From the NCBI GenBank assembly GCA_963575745.1, contig CAUYUJ010014549.1, positions 282,501 through 344,500 on the forward strand: a stretch of DNA of 62,000 nucleotides, in the 5' to 3' direction. How positions within the stretch are numbered: position 1 is the first letter of the stretch; every line of letters starts with the position of its first letter. A program made the position numbers and the translations under genes. The DNA is from Prorocentrum cordatum. Lineage: Eukaryota > Sar > Dinophyceae > Prorocentrales > Prorocentraceae. Under the pieces are notes generated by a model that saw only the letters and a program-made list of their open reading frames with translations, was not told the DNA's origin and did not search any database. Positions 40,827 to 52,150 of this stretch are shown piece after piece.

Positions 40827-43089
40827 TCAGGCGGCGTCAGAACTTGATGTCTGGCCGGCCCGACATGGAGTATGTCTCTTCAGGTCGTGTTTGAAGGTCT
40901 GTATACCTCCCATGACTTGTAGGAGCATTTCTCTGTCGATGCTCCCCTTGGTGTGGCCATCCGCAATCATATCGCGGGTATCACACCACGGAATGCTGTG
41001 CACGATTCCACGCTCCATCATCTGTCGCATCCGACTGATGTGTCCTAAAAGGGTACACTCAGCCGGCTTCTTCAAGTCTTTGATTGACAAGGACTTAAAA
41101 ACAGACCCAGCATCGATGGTCAGAGTGACCTTGATGTTCAGGCCACCTAACTCAAGTATATCTTTCAACTGAGTGGGCGTGAGCGGCCCCGCGTGGAGCT
41201 CGTGCAGAGTCACAATCGTGGGGTATCAATCCTCCAACTTATGGGCTGCTGCTAGTGTCTCTGCTGAATAACTCGAGCGGACCTGCAAGCGGTGAGACTT
41301 GCAGCGCGCATCAATCAGGTGAACGACAGGCACGCCAGATAACGTGTTTCCACGTCGTAGCAGGTTTGCCCCGCGAATATCATAGCCTTTGACGTCGTCA
41401 TTGGCGTCTCCACTCAAGCGTCAATTTCCTGAGTCGCTATGTAAGTCGACCTCGCCCGTGGGGTTCATCGCCTGGTAGACGATCTTCTGCGGGCAGGCCT
41501 GTGGCTTTCTGGTGATCGCGCACAGTCGTCGCACTTGAATGTTGGTCGGTTCTTGGACGCGCTGTAGAGATACAACATACACCATTAACCACGCCTGGGT
41601 GATTAGTGCGCATGCCAGCGCACCCCTGAGACTGGCGAACGTGTCTGCCACCATCTTGGTTGCTTGAGCGTCAGCGTCGGCGCCGGTTTGGTCGGGATGT
41701 TGTATAGGACGGAGCTGTTTTATATATTCATCTCGATCCAAAGTGACATTGCCGTCCTCGTCCTTGGTGTATATCATTGCACAGTTGGTTTATGTGTGCT
41801 TGTTGAGTTTACACTTACCGAAAGTATCTTCAACGCATTTGACATATTTGTCAACGGTGTCCTCATTACCAGCCATATTAATGTCATCAACATGCTTGGC
41901 CGTGAGCAAGTTATTGCTCGTCTCGAGCTCCTCGTCGTAGGACGTGGGTCGGAGGCCAAACCCTCTGGTGGTTCATCTGGGCTTAAGTGAGAAAGCCCGT
42001 GGGGCGTCTTTAGTGCCTGTGCCCGGTTTCAAATACTGCAGGCAGTGCTTCGGCTCGTCGTAGCGCTCGAATCCTGGGAGAGCACGGGGCACGGTGGCCG
42101 ATCTAGGCGGCAAGGTAAAACACACCACGCGTTCCGTTTCACCAGTAGCTTCAGCAAGTTCCTGATCGGTCAATCCCTTGTGGAAAGCCATGTTGATGTC
42201 GAGGGGGGCAATGCTCCACTGCTTCTTGTACGCTGCCGTGCTAGCGAGTAACCTCTGGCTTGGCCGTCTTGCTGTTCCCGAAAATGTTTCTACGCCGAAA
42301 GCTTCAAGGTCCATGAAGCCTCGGATGACCAAGCGTAGTCGGATGGTGCGTTCCATCCCGCCCCTCTCGTTCTTCACGAATTTCAATGTGTAAACGTATC
42401 TCGAAGTCATGATGTTCGACGCTTTGATTATCTCCTGCATCTTGAAGCATCTGTTGTCGAACCATGTCTGGAGCTCAGTGAAGAGGGCCTTCGGTACTTT
42501 ATCAAGATTCGTCTGGGCGTCAGCTTTAGTGAGGAGGTCGTCTTCCTTGACGACCACAGCTCGCTTTGCAGCGGCGGCAACGTATACTCGCATAGTGGTC
42601 ACCCTGTCGGCATATAATATCATGTGCTGCTGCTCGGACAAGACTACCTTCGACATTTCTGTCGTAAAGCATAGTTCAACGTATCGACCGTTTTCGTCTG
42701 AGTCGAGTCAGTAGCTGTCGTCTTCGACCATGGTGCACATGGGGGCGTAGTACGCCCCCTCGGCATCGGAGTCGTGAGCGCGCCCCCACTTCGGCAGGCG
42801 TCCCCGCTGTTCATCAGCTGCAGTGATCAGCGCGCTCTGATCTGGAACCATCTGTGTAGGTATGGTAAAGAGGTCCTCTGGTGGAGTTGCCTCCACCAGT
42901 TCCCTTTCCTCTTGTAGTTCTGCGCACCACACCTCCATAACATGCGACTCAAGATCAGCCTCTGATTCTTCGTAAATCGTAGAGAGCCGTCGGTCATCAT
43001 GTGCTGGTTCGGCTTCTGAGGCTTCTCTTGCGGTTCCATCTGCTGTCGGCGTATCAGCCAAATCCTCAAATGGTGACATGTCCTGATCA
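40827..43089 (-). pseudogene. Copia RT and RNase H
   Basis: One frame on the minus strand interrupted by stops at 42708-42710 (TGA), 41973-41975 (TGA), 41790-41792 (TAA), 41421-41423 (TGA) and 41226-41228 (TGA). N-terminal acidic linker (SPFEDLADTPT). RT: SRYVYTLKFVKNERGG, RLRLVIRGF, ETFSGTARRPSQRLLAS, LDINMAFHKG (motif A), DAPRAFSLK, and AKHVDDINMAG (catalytic HVDD, 41883-41894). RNase H: HSDSGN, VKGYDIRGANLLRRG, SSYSAETLAAAHKLED. The C-terminal WCDTRDMIADGHTKG resembles the usual Copia end. Almost the whole protein can be followed in one frame, so decay is mostly by point mutation. Confidence 0.8.
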
Positions 43090-45185
43090 AGAAAGGCCTG
43101 GGGTTGAGTGGGCTTCAGGCATTGGATGATCCGTGAATGTGCTGGGTGCTGATCCAGCTATTTCATGTATATTCAGAGCAGTACCTTCTGCTTCGTAGTC
43201 ATGAAATCCTGGATTCACGTCGTTGCCGCAATGAACAAATATGCAGCTGTCGGCATAAGTAACCATAGTTAGCTTATGGATACTCTCGGCTAATCTGACT
43301 GAAACTATATTCTCAATGCGAAAGACGTTTCTGATAAGATACTGTAGGGCCAAGTGGACCTTAGAGGATAGACGGCTTGCGGTCGTCATCTGAGGCCTCC
43401 CTTTCTTGGTCGGCACATAGCCAAAGGTCAAAGCAGGCCTCCCCGCTGATAGGCTGGCTACGAATGTCAACGCTGTGCGTAATGCAGCGCTATCGAAGCT
43501 AATTTCTCGGGCTATGAGCGCTTCAATGTATAATGAATGCCTTGCATCGCCATATTGTACTTGAACATCTCGATTGCCCACTCGGATGATGACCTGACCT
43601 CTTTCGGGATCATTCTTTACAACTGGGAACGGGCCATTCCAGCCTCCCCAGTCATCCTTCGTGGTTGTAGGGCGATGGTAGTCGACCAAGTCTCCTTCGT
43701 CGTAGTAATGCTGGCCGATAATTGCCGTCTTAGTGCGTAAGGCACGACTGGTCTTAGCTACAGCTGTGGCCTGTGTGATAGCTTCAATACATACCCTGCG
43801 TATCGTCTGTTCCCGAGAATGATCCGATGTCTCCGTCGGCTGCTCGTGGTCCAGAACAGGGAGGTCAGGGAGCATTGCTGGTTGCCGTCCAAATAGAGCG
43901 TTGTATGGGGACACCTCGCTATAGCAGGTGAACGCGTTGGCGGCGAACAAGGCTTCGTGCAGTAGTCGGGTGAACACAAGAGGTATGTCTAACCTATTGA
44001 GTTCAGCCTCCATGACGTGAAGTAAAGGCGTAGGATGCCATTTCTGGCCTCGATCGTTGTAGCGTACTGTCCACGCGCACGCATTCTAAGTTCAATGCCT
44101 TTTGCCTTGAGGACTGCTTTCGCAGTGTCGTTGTTAAGGGCGCCCTCTCCGTCATAGTAAAGTACCTTGGCCGGTCCAAACTGCATCCAGCACTGATGAT
44201 ATGCATCCAGGATACTGGTCATAGTCTTGTCTGGTATTTCAACACCAGTAGCATATCGTATACAACGACCGATCATGTGGAATATATTGTGTTCTTGTTT
44301 GTAGAACATCAGGTCACATTCCCCTTCCTCATTGAATTTGCCAGTTGATGCAGTAGAGGGCATAACAGTGTGTCCAGGCTTGCCCCAAGCTCTGCGTTCT
44401 CGGCATGTCTCACAGACACCTTTGATGAGGTTGAGTCTGACATTGTCCAGACCTGTTCTGCTTAAGATGAGTCTAATCTTAAGCTCCTTCGCACGGAACC
44501 AGCGTAAGTGTAGATTTCGCAACTCGCGTGTTACCACGCTAGGGTCAAGGCTTCGCAGATTTCGTAGACTGATTTGTACATCGAACCGTGGCCAGTCTGG
44601 TAGTCGTGGTCGTGCAGCAGGGTTCCCCGCTGGTGGTGGTGGAGATGATTCTCCACCTTGTTGTCGACCACGTCTGACTCTAACCCGTGGTAGTCGGAGA
44701 TGGTCATCCGAACTACCAGCTCCGCTCGAGGCAGGTTGCCCTGCAGCAAGCTCAGCAACATGTCTTCCAACAATAATGTCGTGACTGCTTGCGCCTGCGG
44801 TGGGCCCGGCTCTCGAGCCGGGTCTCGGTGCTCTCAGTCGCGTAAGTGGTGATGCTGCTGGCGCCTCGGGTGGTGGTGCTGCTACCTCGGCGGGATCTGG
44901 CGGCGCAGGTCCTGCTGCCGGCTCGGCGGGAACCGGCAGTGTCTGTCCATGATTGCCGGGCAACTTCCAAGGCTTGGCAAACTTGCAACTACCGGGTGCG
45001 AGTGCGTGTCCAGGCTTGTTCTTCCCGTAGATTTTCTTGCAGCTCGGACATTCCCAATGGTAATCGTCCTTATCGCACCACCTGCAGTGTCTCGGGTCTC
45101 TATCATGAGAGGGAGTGCGCGTTAACGTTGCCCGCGCAAGCAGGACAACCGAGCCCTCCCGATGGCGGTCTCGCAATCGAGGCAT
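43087..45185 (-). pseudogene. Copia integrase
   Basis: Two overlapping frames, 45185-43989 and 44013-43087, joined by a frameshift at about 44000. The first has a Cys/His cluster (CRWCDKDDYHWECPSC), a Pro/Ala-rich linker with an AAGQPAS motif, an HHCC-like part (LHLRWFRAKEL, GVCETCRERRAW), then the catalytic core: GECDLMFYK, LYYDGEGAL and TIEARNGIL as candidate DDE residues. The second starts with LLHEALFAANAF and SPYNALFGRQPAML, followed by the C-terminal KDDWGGWNGPFPVV and VQYGDARHSLYI. This is the expected order for a Copia integrase. A further frameshift near 43100 leads into the RT linker. Confidence 0.75.
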
Positions 45186-46095
45186 CAGGTTGTCGGGGGA
45201 GACTCGGGTCGTTCAAATCGCATCCCCTTGCGTTAGTGACCAACGCGGTGGCCGAATACGGGCAGCCATGGACAGGGTCGCGAGTTGCCTGGAAGAGATC
45301 GTGTGATCTGAAGAGCCTCGACGAAGAGTGACTGCATCTTTGATGTATATTGCGCAGCCATGGACAGTTCCTTATAACATACCGACGCGTGTTGATGATG
45401 GCCACTACCTCACTTTCGTTCCAAAGGGGTGAGTAAAAACGATGTTTGGCCATGATCTCGGTCGGCTTTCGTATCAATACCCCATGGGAATCACGTAAGC
45501 CAGTAGTGCAATGGTCCATGTTCACATTGCAAATGCCATTGCTTTTGGCCAACGTAGTCCATGGTGGTATCTGATCCACCCAAGTCCCTACTGGTTGTTC
45601 CCTTAAGTAAAAGCGTCGATGATCATTTTGACGTACAGCCACCTTCCCACAGAACTTGATATGTTGTACATCTTCTTCATGCTGTTTATGCCAGGTGTCA
45701 TAGTTAACCTTTGCATTAAACTAGGAAGTTAAACCAATTGTTCTGCAATTTGGCTGTAATATGACAACCTGGACGAAACAAACGTCTAGATAATGCATCA
45801 CTGCATCTTGGACCTCCTTGTCGCCAAGATCACCGACAGTGCGTTTGTCGAGGTTTCCCCCTGAAGACAGACCTCGGCTGAATGCTAGTTGGGAGATGCC
45901 TCCAATTCCTCCGCGCAGTTCTAACATCTCTACCTTGTTGTGTCGCCCGTAGCACAAGGTGGGGATTATGGAGAATACATCTGCGTTGGATTCAGCCGGT
46001 TGCCCCGCAGGTAGCGCGACGAAGGTCTCCTCTCCATCGTCGCTATCCGTGTCGGAGTCCAGAGGTGCGTCGGTGTAGTACGTACTACACCCGAG
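45103..46095 (-). pseudogene. Copia-encoded methyltransferase-like module 2
   Basis: In frame with the preceding module past a TGA (46096-46098). After an acidic stretch and LPAGQPAESN: VEMLELRGGIGGISQLAF (45882-45935; motif I-like glycine loop), GGNLDKRTVGDLG (motif II-like), VVILQPNCRTIG (Pro-Asn-Cys, about 45735-45770), an in-frame TAG (45721-45723), DTWHKQHEEDV, FYLREQPVGTW (Glu-Gln-Pro, motif VI-like), NMDHCTTG and RKPTEIMA. The order glycine loop, Pro-x-Cys, Glu-x-Pro, Asp-x-Cys matches the C-terminal domain of LINE-like elements 1 and 2. After about 45330 the frame degenerates. Confidence 0.6.
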
Positions 46096-47222
46096 TCATT
46101 GCAGGTCGTCTCCACAGTCGTCGTTGCCTTCTTCGACTATTTTGGGTACCTTGCGTGGTTTGATGCCAGCTTCTTTGTCTGCTTTCTGTTGTTCTTTTTG
46201 TTTAATTCTGGCATCTGTTGGTCGTGCTGTCTGTTGTTCTGTCTCAGGTGAGCTAAGTGTCGGAAATTCGGGGAGAGAGGGGAGCGCGCGGCCGCGCTCA
46301 ATCGAAGGGGGAGGGAGACGATCGCCATCGATGATCGCCACTCGCCTTGAGCGTGGGCGTGAGCTGCCATCTCCCAAGAGAGTCGGTTCCGGCTGCTCCC
46401 AGTACAGTCGAATACGTACGTTGGTAACACCATTGGGTAATGGTGCGTTGTAGTTGGGCCCAGTCGGCTGGTCCTGGATCTCGATGTCCAGGATGGTCGC
46501 GTTGTCGCCCAGGCTCATCGTCACCCGTCTCACAACATGGTCCCACTCGGGACCATTCTTAGGAGACTGAACGTAAGTTCGAGCTCCTTTATCAACACGA
46601 GTATTGATACTAAGATGTGCAGCGCTTGTGTGCTTTCTTTGTGTTTTATGTAAATCCATTTGATCAATTAACCTTGCGGTCATGATCGCTAGCGCCCTGT
46701 TGCGCCATTCGGCCTTCTGAGCACCTTGTCCATGCCATGCTAGAATATGCTCAGTAGGTTCTGCAGGTTTCCCTGCTATATTGCATGCGCATCGCCGTAG
46801 GTTGGTGGGGATGCGCGCGCGTAGTCGCCACTTGCAGATATGATCCGATGGGCAACGTGTTAGCGCGGTCGTACTTGAGGCTGAAGTGGCAGAAACGCAT
46901 GCGCATGACTTGTAAACCAAGATCTTCAGTAGCATCTCGTATGGGACCTTATTTCCAGAAGCACCCTGGCGGTCCCACAAGTACAATAGTCATGCGTAGA
47001 GCCCGAGCCTTGGACATCATATTGTGGATGCGCTGGTAGCGTGGCCCTGCCCTTCCGCATCGCGCGTGGTGTCCGTGGCAATCGAGGGGGTGTCGGAGCA
47101 GTCCGAAGCGTGCCCTGCAGGAGCTGCTGCCGCGGGGTCGACCGCTTCAACCATATCTTCAGCTTCATCAGCTCCTTAGTGGTCGTCTTCTTCTGATTCA
47201 GGCGAAGCAGGCCCCCCCGCAT
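46096..47222 (-). pseudogene. Copia gag-pol segment with a second, weaker methyltransferase-like module
   Basis: Two frames. One contains MTIVLVGPPG, a stop, then LGLQVMRMRFCHFSLKYD (46867-46920) and LPIGSYLQVATT. The other contains LRRCACNIAGKPAEPTEHIL and continues to a TGA at 46096 through WDHVVRRVTMSLGD and a Pro-rich stretch. The FCHFSLKYD...LRRCAC...EH pattern resembles the distal part (Asp/Phe-x-Cys...Cys-x-H) of the methyltransferase-like domain next to it, so this may be a degenerate repeat of that domain. The call is tentative. Confidence 0.4.
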
Positions 47223-48480
47223 TCCAATCGCGATTGGATATCTTTAAATAAGGAAGAAGTGAACGGTGTTTCCATCTCTTTAAAAGATTGGGGTATTTTT
47301 TCGGCTGTAGCTTGGTCGTAGTCGCTTTCCGTCAACTGCTCCTTCCATGGCGTTGTATTCGGATCGGTGCAGTAACCCCGACCATCGCTGTGAGACCAGG
47401 CCCACGGTGTCTTGCGGATGTTAGGGCTTCTTGATGGGCGCCTCATGGGGGAGCCGAGCCCGCGGTCGGCATGCTCGAGGCATGTGCAAGCAACGCCTCG
47501 GTAAAGTTTCGCTCCTTGGTGATAGCCCTCTCGAGGTCGCGTTTGGTAGGGGCTTCTTGTGATGTGACAGCCCGTGTCCTTTCTGAGCGAATGACCTTGC
47601 CTTTTTGCGTTCGATCCACCTTGCGAAGAGAATGCCAGTGACGAGTCCGGTGCTCAGTCCAACCCTTGCCCAACCACTGTTGCATTGTACCCGTGTCTAT
47701 GTGCTGACGAGCCGATCCAGCAACCGAGTAGCTAACAAAGCGCTGTATTTCGTCTTTTGGATACTCATCGCGAGGTTGTTCCCCTTGAGGCGGGCGCCCC
47801 CGCAGACGCTCCCTCCGCAGGGGGGTGTCAGGTCAGTTGGCCTTCCATGGAAGGGGTCTCTGGCTTCTCCGCATCAGGAGGATGAGGGCGCTGAAGGCCG
47901 CTAGATCGGGCGCCGCTGGAGCGCGCGCGCGGTCGAGTGGGCCGCTGAGGATCCGACCGCGACGTGCCAGACGAGCGCCATCTTCCCATTATTCGTCGTC
48001 GTCGTCGTCGGCGCGACACTCGCGTCTCCAGGACTGGCGGCTTGCCGATCGCTCCTGGCGGCTCATGGAGCGGTCCGAAGCTACAAATGCGCACTGAAAT
48101 CCTTCATTGTGGCCGAGCTCATGCTGAACGCGCTCAGACAGGTCGCTAACATCTCGCGGGCTTCCCCGCAGAGGATCGTCACCGCTCAATTCCATGTTTG
48201 TCGGATTGCCAATGACCCGAGGATAAAGCATTAAGTGTATTTCCTCCTCTGCTGCAGGAATAATGGCTTCTGAATCCGCAGGTGCCCCCGCCATTTCGTC
48301 ATCTCCTTCGGCGGGCATGTGGAAGTTCTCGACAAATTCAATATCAGCAGGTTGCCCCGCGATGGGCATGCCTAGCCAGTCTGCCAGATCAATATCATTG
48401 TGGCCAGTGAATACCTCCTCGAACAGCCCGTCGGCATAAGTCTCGAGGGACATACTGGCATTAGAATATCTGGCAGCCAT
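47223..48480 (-). pseudogene. Copia gag-pol junction region, not recognised
   Basis: Three stretches are plausibly coding: 48480-47989 (acidic, with MPIAGQPADIEF and ending in an Asp run encoded by a (GTC)n-like tract), about 47790-47443 (QRFVSYSVAGSARQHIDTGTM, then basic) and 47446-47198 (WKEQLTESDYDQA). They are in different frames with stops between. An aspartic protease would be expected here, but I see no DTGA/DSGA motif in good context, apart from the weak IDTGTM. Confidence 0.4.
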
Positions 48481-48539
48481 GAACTTAACAACTGCAACTG
48501 GGCTATCGGCAGGGTCGGCTAGAAGTGACCCCCAATCAA

Positions 48540-50131
48540 CATACTATATATCCGAGTCAGTTTGAGCCAGATGCATCGACGGACCTCCACCTCCCCCATC
48601 GCCCTGAGGGCATTCGCGGCGAAAGTGCTGTGTGCTATGGCATATGTCGCGCTCCATAATCTTGCCGTTGGCATCCTTCGGGGTTCCCCGGCGCCCCTTA
48701 CCTCTTCCTGATGTATGCCCGCGATTCCTGCCTGCACCTAGGGATATCTCTTCATATTGTGGCCCGATAAAGGATGCTAGGAACGCTTACATGCCATTGC
48801 CATGCAATCGCCGACGCTTGCCTTTACCCTTGCCTTTTCCCTTGAGCGCCCGTCGGGCGATGCGCCGTGCCTCGCGAACTGGCTTCTTCCTAAATCGCCT
48901 CTACCTGCGTTTGTTTCTGGTGTCCTGAGAATAACCATGGCGCCTGTTGCTCTTCCGCGAGGTACGCAGGCATATCGGAGCAATCAAGGGCTGCAAGCTC
49001 GTCGTCCGAAGACGCGCCAGCGTCGGCACCAGAGTCGAAGTCGGACTCAGCAGGTTGCCCCGCTGGGCCCATTAAGGCTGCGGCTTGCGCGGGGGGCGCC
49101 GCGTCGGCCGGCCCCCGAAACCAAGCCCAGGAGTCTTGCGACCCCGAAGCCGATCCACCATTCTGAGCCAGTAGTGTAATGGTCCCAGTTGGTTGTGGAT
49201 CGTCATTCCAGACGTTATTAGCAAGTTGCCCTGCGTTTGCCTCAGCGTGGAAGGTCTCGGTTCGGCGACCGTGACTGAAAATGCCACCAATATTGCCAGG
49301 GGTTCTTTCAGCAATGTGCGCATTTGATCTCGCGCGTTCCAGTGGAGAGTCAAACTGTTGCTGGCCCCATCGGCACGCGGTGGTTCAGTGGCTGCAGGAG
49401 CTGCTGTGCACGCGATGTCCCCACCCAAGGGCTCTGAATGAAATCACTGTTTAAACTTTGAAGTTGGGGATGTTAAAGCCTGCCGTTTCAGCTTCTTTGC
49501 GGGCTATCTCGAAGCGCGCCAACGTCTGGTCGATCCGTTCCCCCGCATGGACTCGGAAGCCGATGAGAGCTGTACCAGAGTTGAGTTGGCGTTCCTCGTC
49601 TAGATTCTCGAACTTCGTGCTTCAGAGAAACAGGATGTAGGTGGCGCCGTCGGTATGGCGGCCGCCTATGTTAACGCCAAACTTTATAACTGCTGGGGGA
49701 ACTCTCATGGCTATGGTCCGCGCGAGGCCCCCCAAACCTCGCTGCAAGGCTGCAGCTTGTTGGGAGGGCGCCATGTTGCCTGTGGTCACGTTGATCCAGG
49801 CATGTACCTGGGGGACGAATTCGCGGAAAGGTACTTGACCGGACGGGCCCCGCTGGGGGCTGGTCGGTCTTGCGTCGTCTCCGCCACGCGCGTGCGCCCG
49901 ATAGCGCCCCCTGTGAACCCAAAGATAGCAATGCCAATCCAATGGCCTCGCAGGTCGCGGTCGGATGTAGTCGGTTGGGGTTTTCGATATGTGGTCGTAA
50001 GCCTGCGTGGGGGGTGGGCGCGGCGCAATGTCATATCGCATGTTTCCATGCATTATGTCTTCGAAGAAGTTTCCAAGTGGAGTAGGTGGGTGGACTTCAG
50101 GAGTGTAGTAGCGCAGGGATGTAGGACGCAA
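48540..50131 (-). pseudogene. Copia gag with degenerate zinc knuckle
   Basis: From 50131: HAWINVTTGNMAPSQQAAAL and GGLARTIAMRVP, then a TGA (49622-49624), then the same frame continues with KFENLDEERQLNSGTALIGF and EARKEAE-type helices to TAA 49451-49453. A further frame (about 49350-48892) reads QFDSPLERARSNAHIAE, two AGQPA-type motifs and an acidic segment. Then KKPVREARRIARRALKGKGK, and DICHSTQHFRRECP (48607-48648), a CCHC knuckle that kept Cys-x4-His-x4-Cys but lost its first Cys. Several frameshifts are present. Identification as gag rests on position, composition and the knuckle. Confidence 0.65.
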
Positions 50132-50318
50132 CTAAGAGGCCTCCGCGTAGGCAGAGGTGTCACTGCAAGTGTCCTCGCCATGCTGCGTAGTTGTATACAT
50201 TCCTCCGCGCAAAACCATTGCACCCTGATGTTCGACCACGTCTGTAATCCACCAGATAGCGCCGTGGATGGTGAGGAGTAGAGCTAGAGCTGACCACCAT
50301 AGGCCAGCTCCGCTACCA

Positions 50319-50574
50319 AGTTTGAAATGTGTTGGGAGGCCCAACCAGCAGCTTTGCTTTAGGCGAGGCCCAGCTCCCGCTCTGTTGTACCGTCGTGCCG
50401 ATAGTCCCAGTAGAAAGGGGCGAGCCATCTCGAACAGTTTTGGTATCGATGGCAAATGGCACACCTCGCGCTGAGTTGTAGTCAGATCTGGGCGGCCGCC
50501 CGCTTTGAGCCAAGCAGCCGTGGATGCACGCTCGCTCCCACTCGCATGCAACGCCCATGTCACTTTAGAATCCC
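50319..50574 (-). repeat. Candidate LTR (5' copy) of the Copia-like element
   Basis: Direct-repeat partner of 40412-40676, about 190 bp from the first gag codons. See that entry for shared words. I see no unambiguous tRNA primer-binding site in 50131-50319. Confidence 0.5.
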
Positions 50575-50900
50575 ACTGCTTCCCTCAAGCGATTGCCGTC
50601 GCTCTCTCCCTCGTGAACTGCCTCCTCCTCCTCCTCAACCTCCTCCTCCTCCTCCTCCTCCTCCTCCTCCTCCTCCTCCTCCTCCTCCTCCTCCTCCTCC
50701 TCCTCTTCCTCCCTCAAGCGATCGCAGCCCCCCCCCCATCGCCCCCATCGTCCCGTTGCCTCCCTCAATCGATCGCCATCGCTATCTCCCTTATCGGCTT
50801 TCCTCACAACTTCCCCCCTCTAGCGATCGCAATCGCTACCCTCCATCGGCCCAGTGTTTCCCTCGAGCGATCGCCATCGCTATTCGCGGGCAGCCGCGGC
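50575..50900. repeat. (CTC)n microsatellite within a CGATCGC repeat
   Basis: About 28 CTC triplets (50622-50706). Around it are four or five copies of a TCCCTCAAGCGATCGCCATCG word (50581, 50710, 50761, 50815, 50860), giving a degenerate repeat of about 50 bp. Bases 50900-51180 contain ACTTAC/ACTTGC-like words but no gene. Confidence 0.75.
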
Positions 50901-51199
50901 ATCGGCGGCGCGCCCCGCGCGCGCACCGCGGCTGGCCGCGCGAGTCGCGGAGGGAGGTGAGTGGAAGATACATTTGAGTTCTGCTAAAGCCTGCATAAGT
51001 GCCAAAATGTATGGATAAGTTACTTACGGCTAAGTACATCTAAGCTACCTAGTGCGACTTAATACATAACTTAGCTCACTGCCCAAGTGGCACAACTGTA
51101 ATTACAAAGCCAAGCAAGCACTTGAATCACTTGCAACAGTCTTACACCACTTGCGTCACTTACGCCCGAACACAAGTAACTTCAGCCCAGCCAAAACTG

Positions 51200-51610
51200 G
51201 TCCTCAAGTAGCGTAAGAAGCGCCAGCCTCCAAGCAGGAAGACGCCGAGACGCCCCAAGAGAGCTTCAAGAGCCTTCCCAAGAGGCCCCGACAGGTCAAA
51301 CTCATTGACTTCTCTTTGATTTTTCCACCGTTTTTGGGGGTCTCTACTTTTCGAGCCTCCGGCGCTCCAAGATTGCTCAAGGGGCCCCCAAGACCGCTGG
51401 CCCCACGACGGTCCAATAGGGGCCCAAGAAGGCCCAAGAGAGCCCCAAGACGGCCCCAAGAGGGGCCCAAGAGTGGGAATCCGAACCGACAATTTGAGTT
51501 TTCCATCCCAAGATGCCCCCGGGAGGCCCGAGGGGCCCCAAAAAGACCCCCAAGAAGCGTCACAACTGCCTCCACGAAGCCCCCGAAAGGACCCCCGCGA
51601 CATTTCAACT
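51200..51610. repeat. Degenerate GGCCCCAAGACG-type repeat (second locus)
   Basis: Same family as 1-620, with AGAGAGCCCCAAGACGGCCC and GAGGGGCCCCAAAAAGACCC. Frames are open on both strands because of the composition. Bases 51610-51815 hold nothing I recognise. Confidence 0.6.
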
Positions 51611-51814
51611 AACATCCTAGAAGCTTAGCCCACAACCCAAGTACGGTGGCATAGTGGGCCGAAGCTGCTGAACACTTGAGCCGCTCCCGCCTACATCGCG
51701 CGACTGCTTGCAGCTACGCGTTTCACATGCCTGGCCTGCGCAAGCTCCACAACCCCGCGACAATTTGTGCCAATCGAAGACTTAGCGCCCCTCCATGCAG
51801 CAATGCATTCACAG

Positions 51815-52150
51815 CAGTGTTACCATTATGAGTGTAGTATTACGAATACGACGGAGAATTACGATTCGTACCATTAGTATTCTTAGTATTCGTGTTACAG
51901 TATTAATATCAGTGGGATTGGTATCGTTATGATTATTAACCTGAGTACGGATAAGAGTGATATTCTTGTTTGTGTTGTTAGTACCATTACCCGTGTTATT
52001 TTTTACTATTGCAAGAATATTAATGTGTAGTAGCACAACGACTCGTAGCGATACCATTATTCAAATTAGTTTTATATGTGTATGTACTATTGATCGTATC
52101 ACGTATAGTCATTATACTTCGCATTGCGGTTCCCATTATTACCATACCTC
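51815..52150. other. AT-rich islet
   Basis: A 330-bp AT-rich stretch with ATTAGTATTCTTAGTATTCG, TTACAGTATTAATATC and GTACTATTGATCGTATC words, unlike its surroundings. Possibly a degenerate (TTAGTA)n-like repeat; no gene. Confidence 0.6.

Larger units (their letters stand above)
40412..50574 (-). mobile_element. Copia-like LTR retroelement, decayed
   Basis: On the minus strand from high to low coordinates: candidate 5' LTR, gag (50131-48540), a gag-pol junction region, two methyltransferase-like modules (47050-45340), integrase (45185-43400), a linker, RT and RNase H (43079-40827) and candidate 3' LTR. RT is of the RVT_2 type with an HVDD box. I count six in-frame TGA, one TAG and one TAA codons and several frameshifts, so the copy is dead. 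Base composition is lower in GC than element 1. Confidence 0.8.

Noticed and set aside
44500-44780. Plus-strand frames over the Copia integrase
   Set aside because: Shadow of the minus-strand integrase, which has the expected Cys/His and DDE motifs.
46926-47050. IVLVGPPG as a Walker A motif of an ATPase
   Set aside because: No Gly-Lys-Ser/Thr follows; the frame stops, and the context fits the degenerate Copia polyprotein better.
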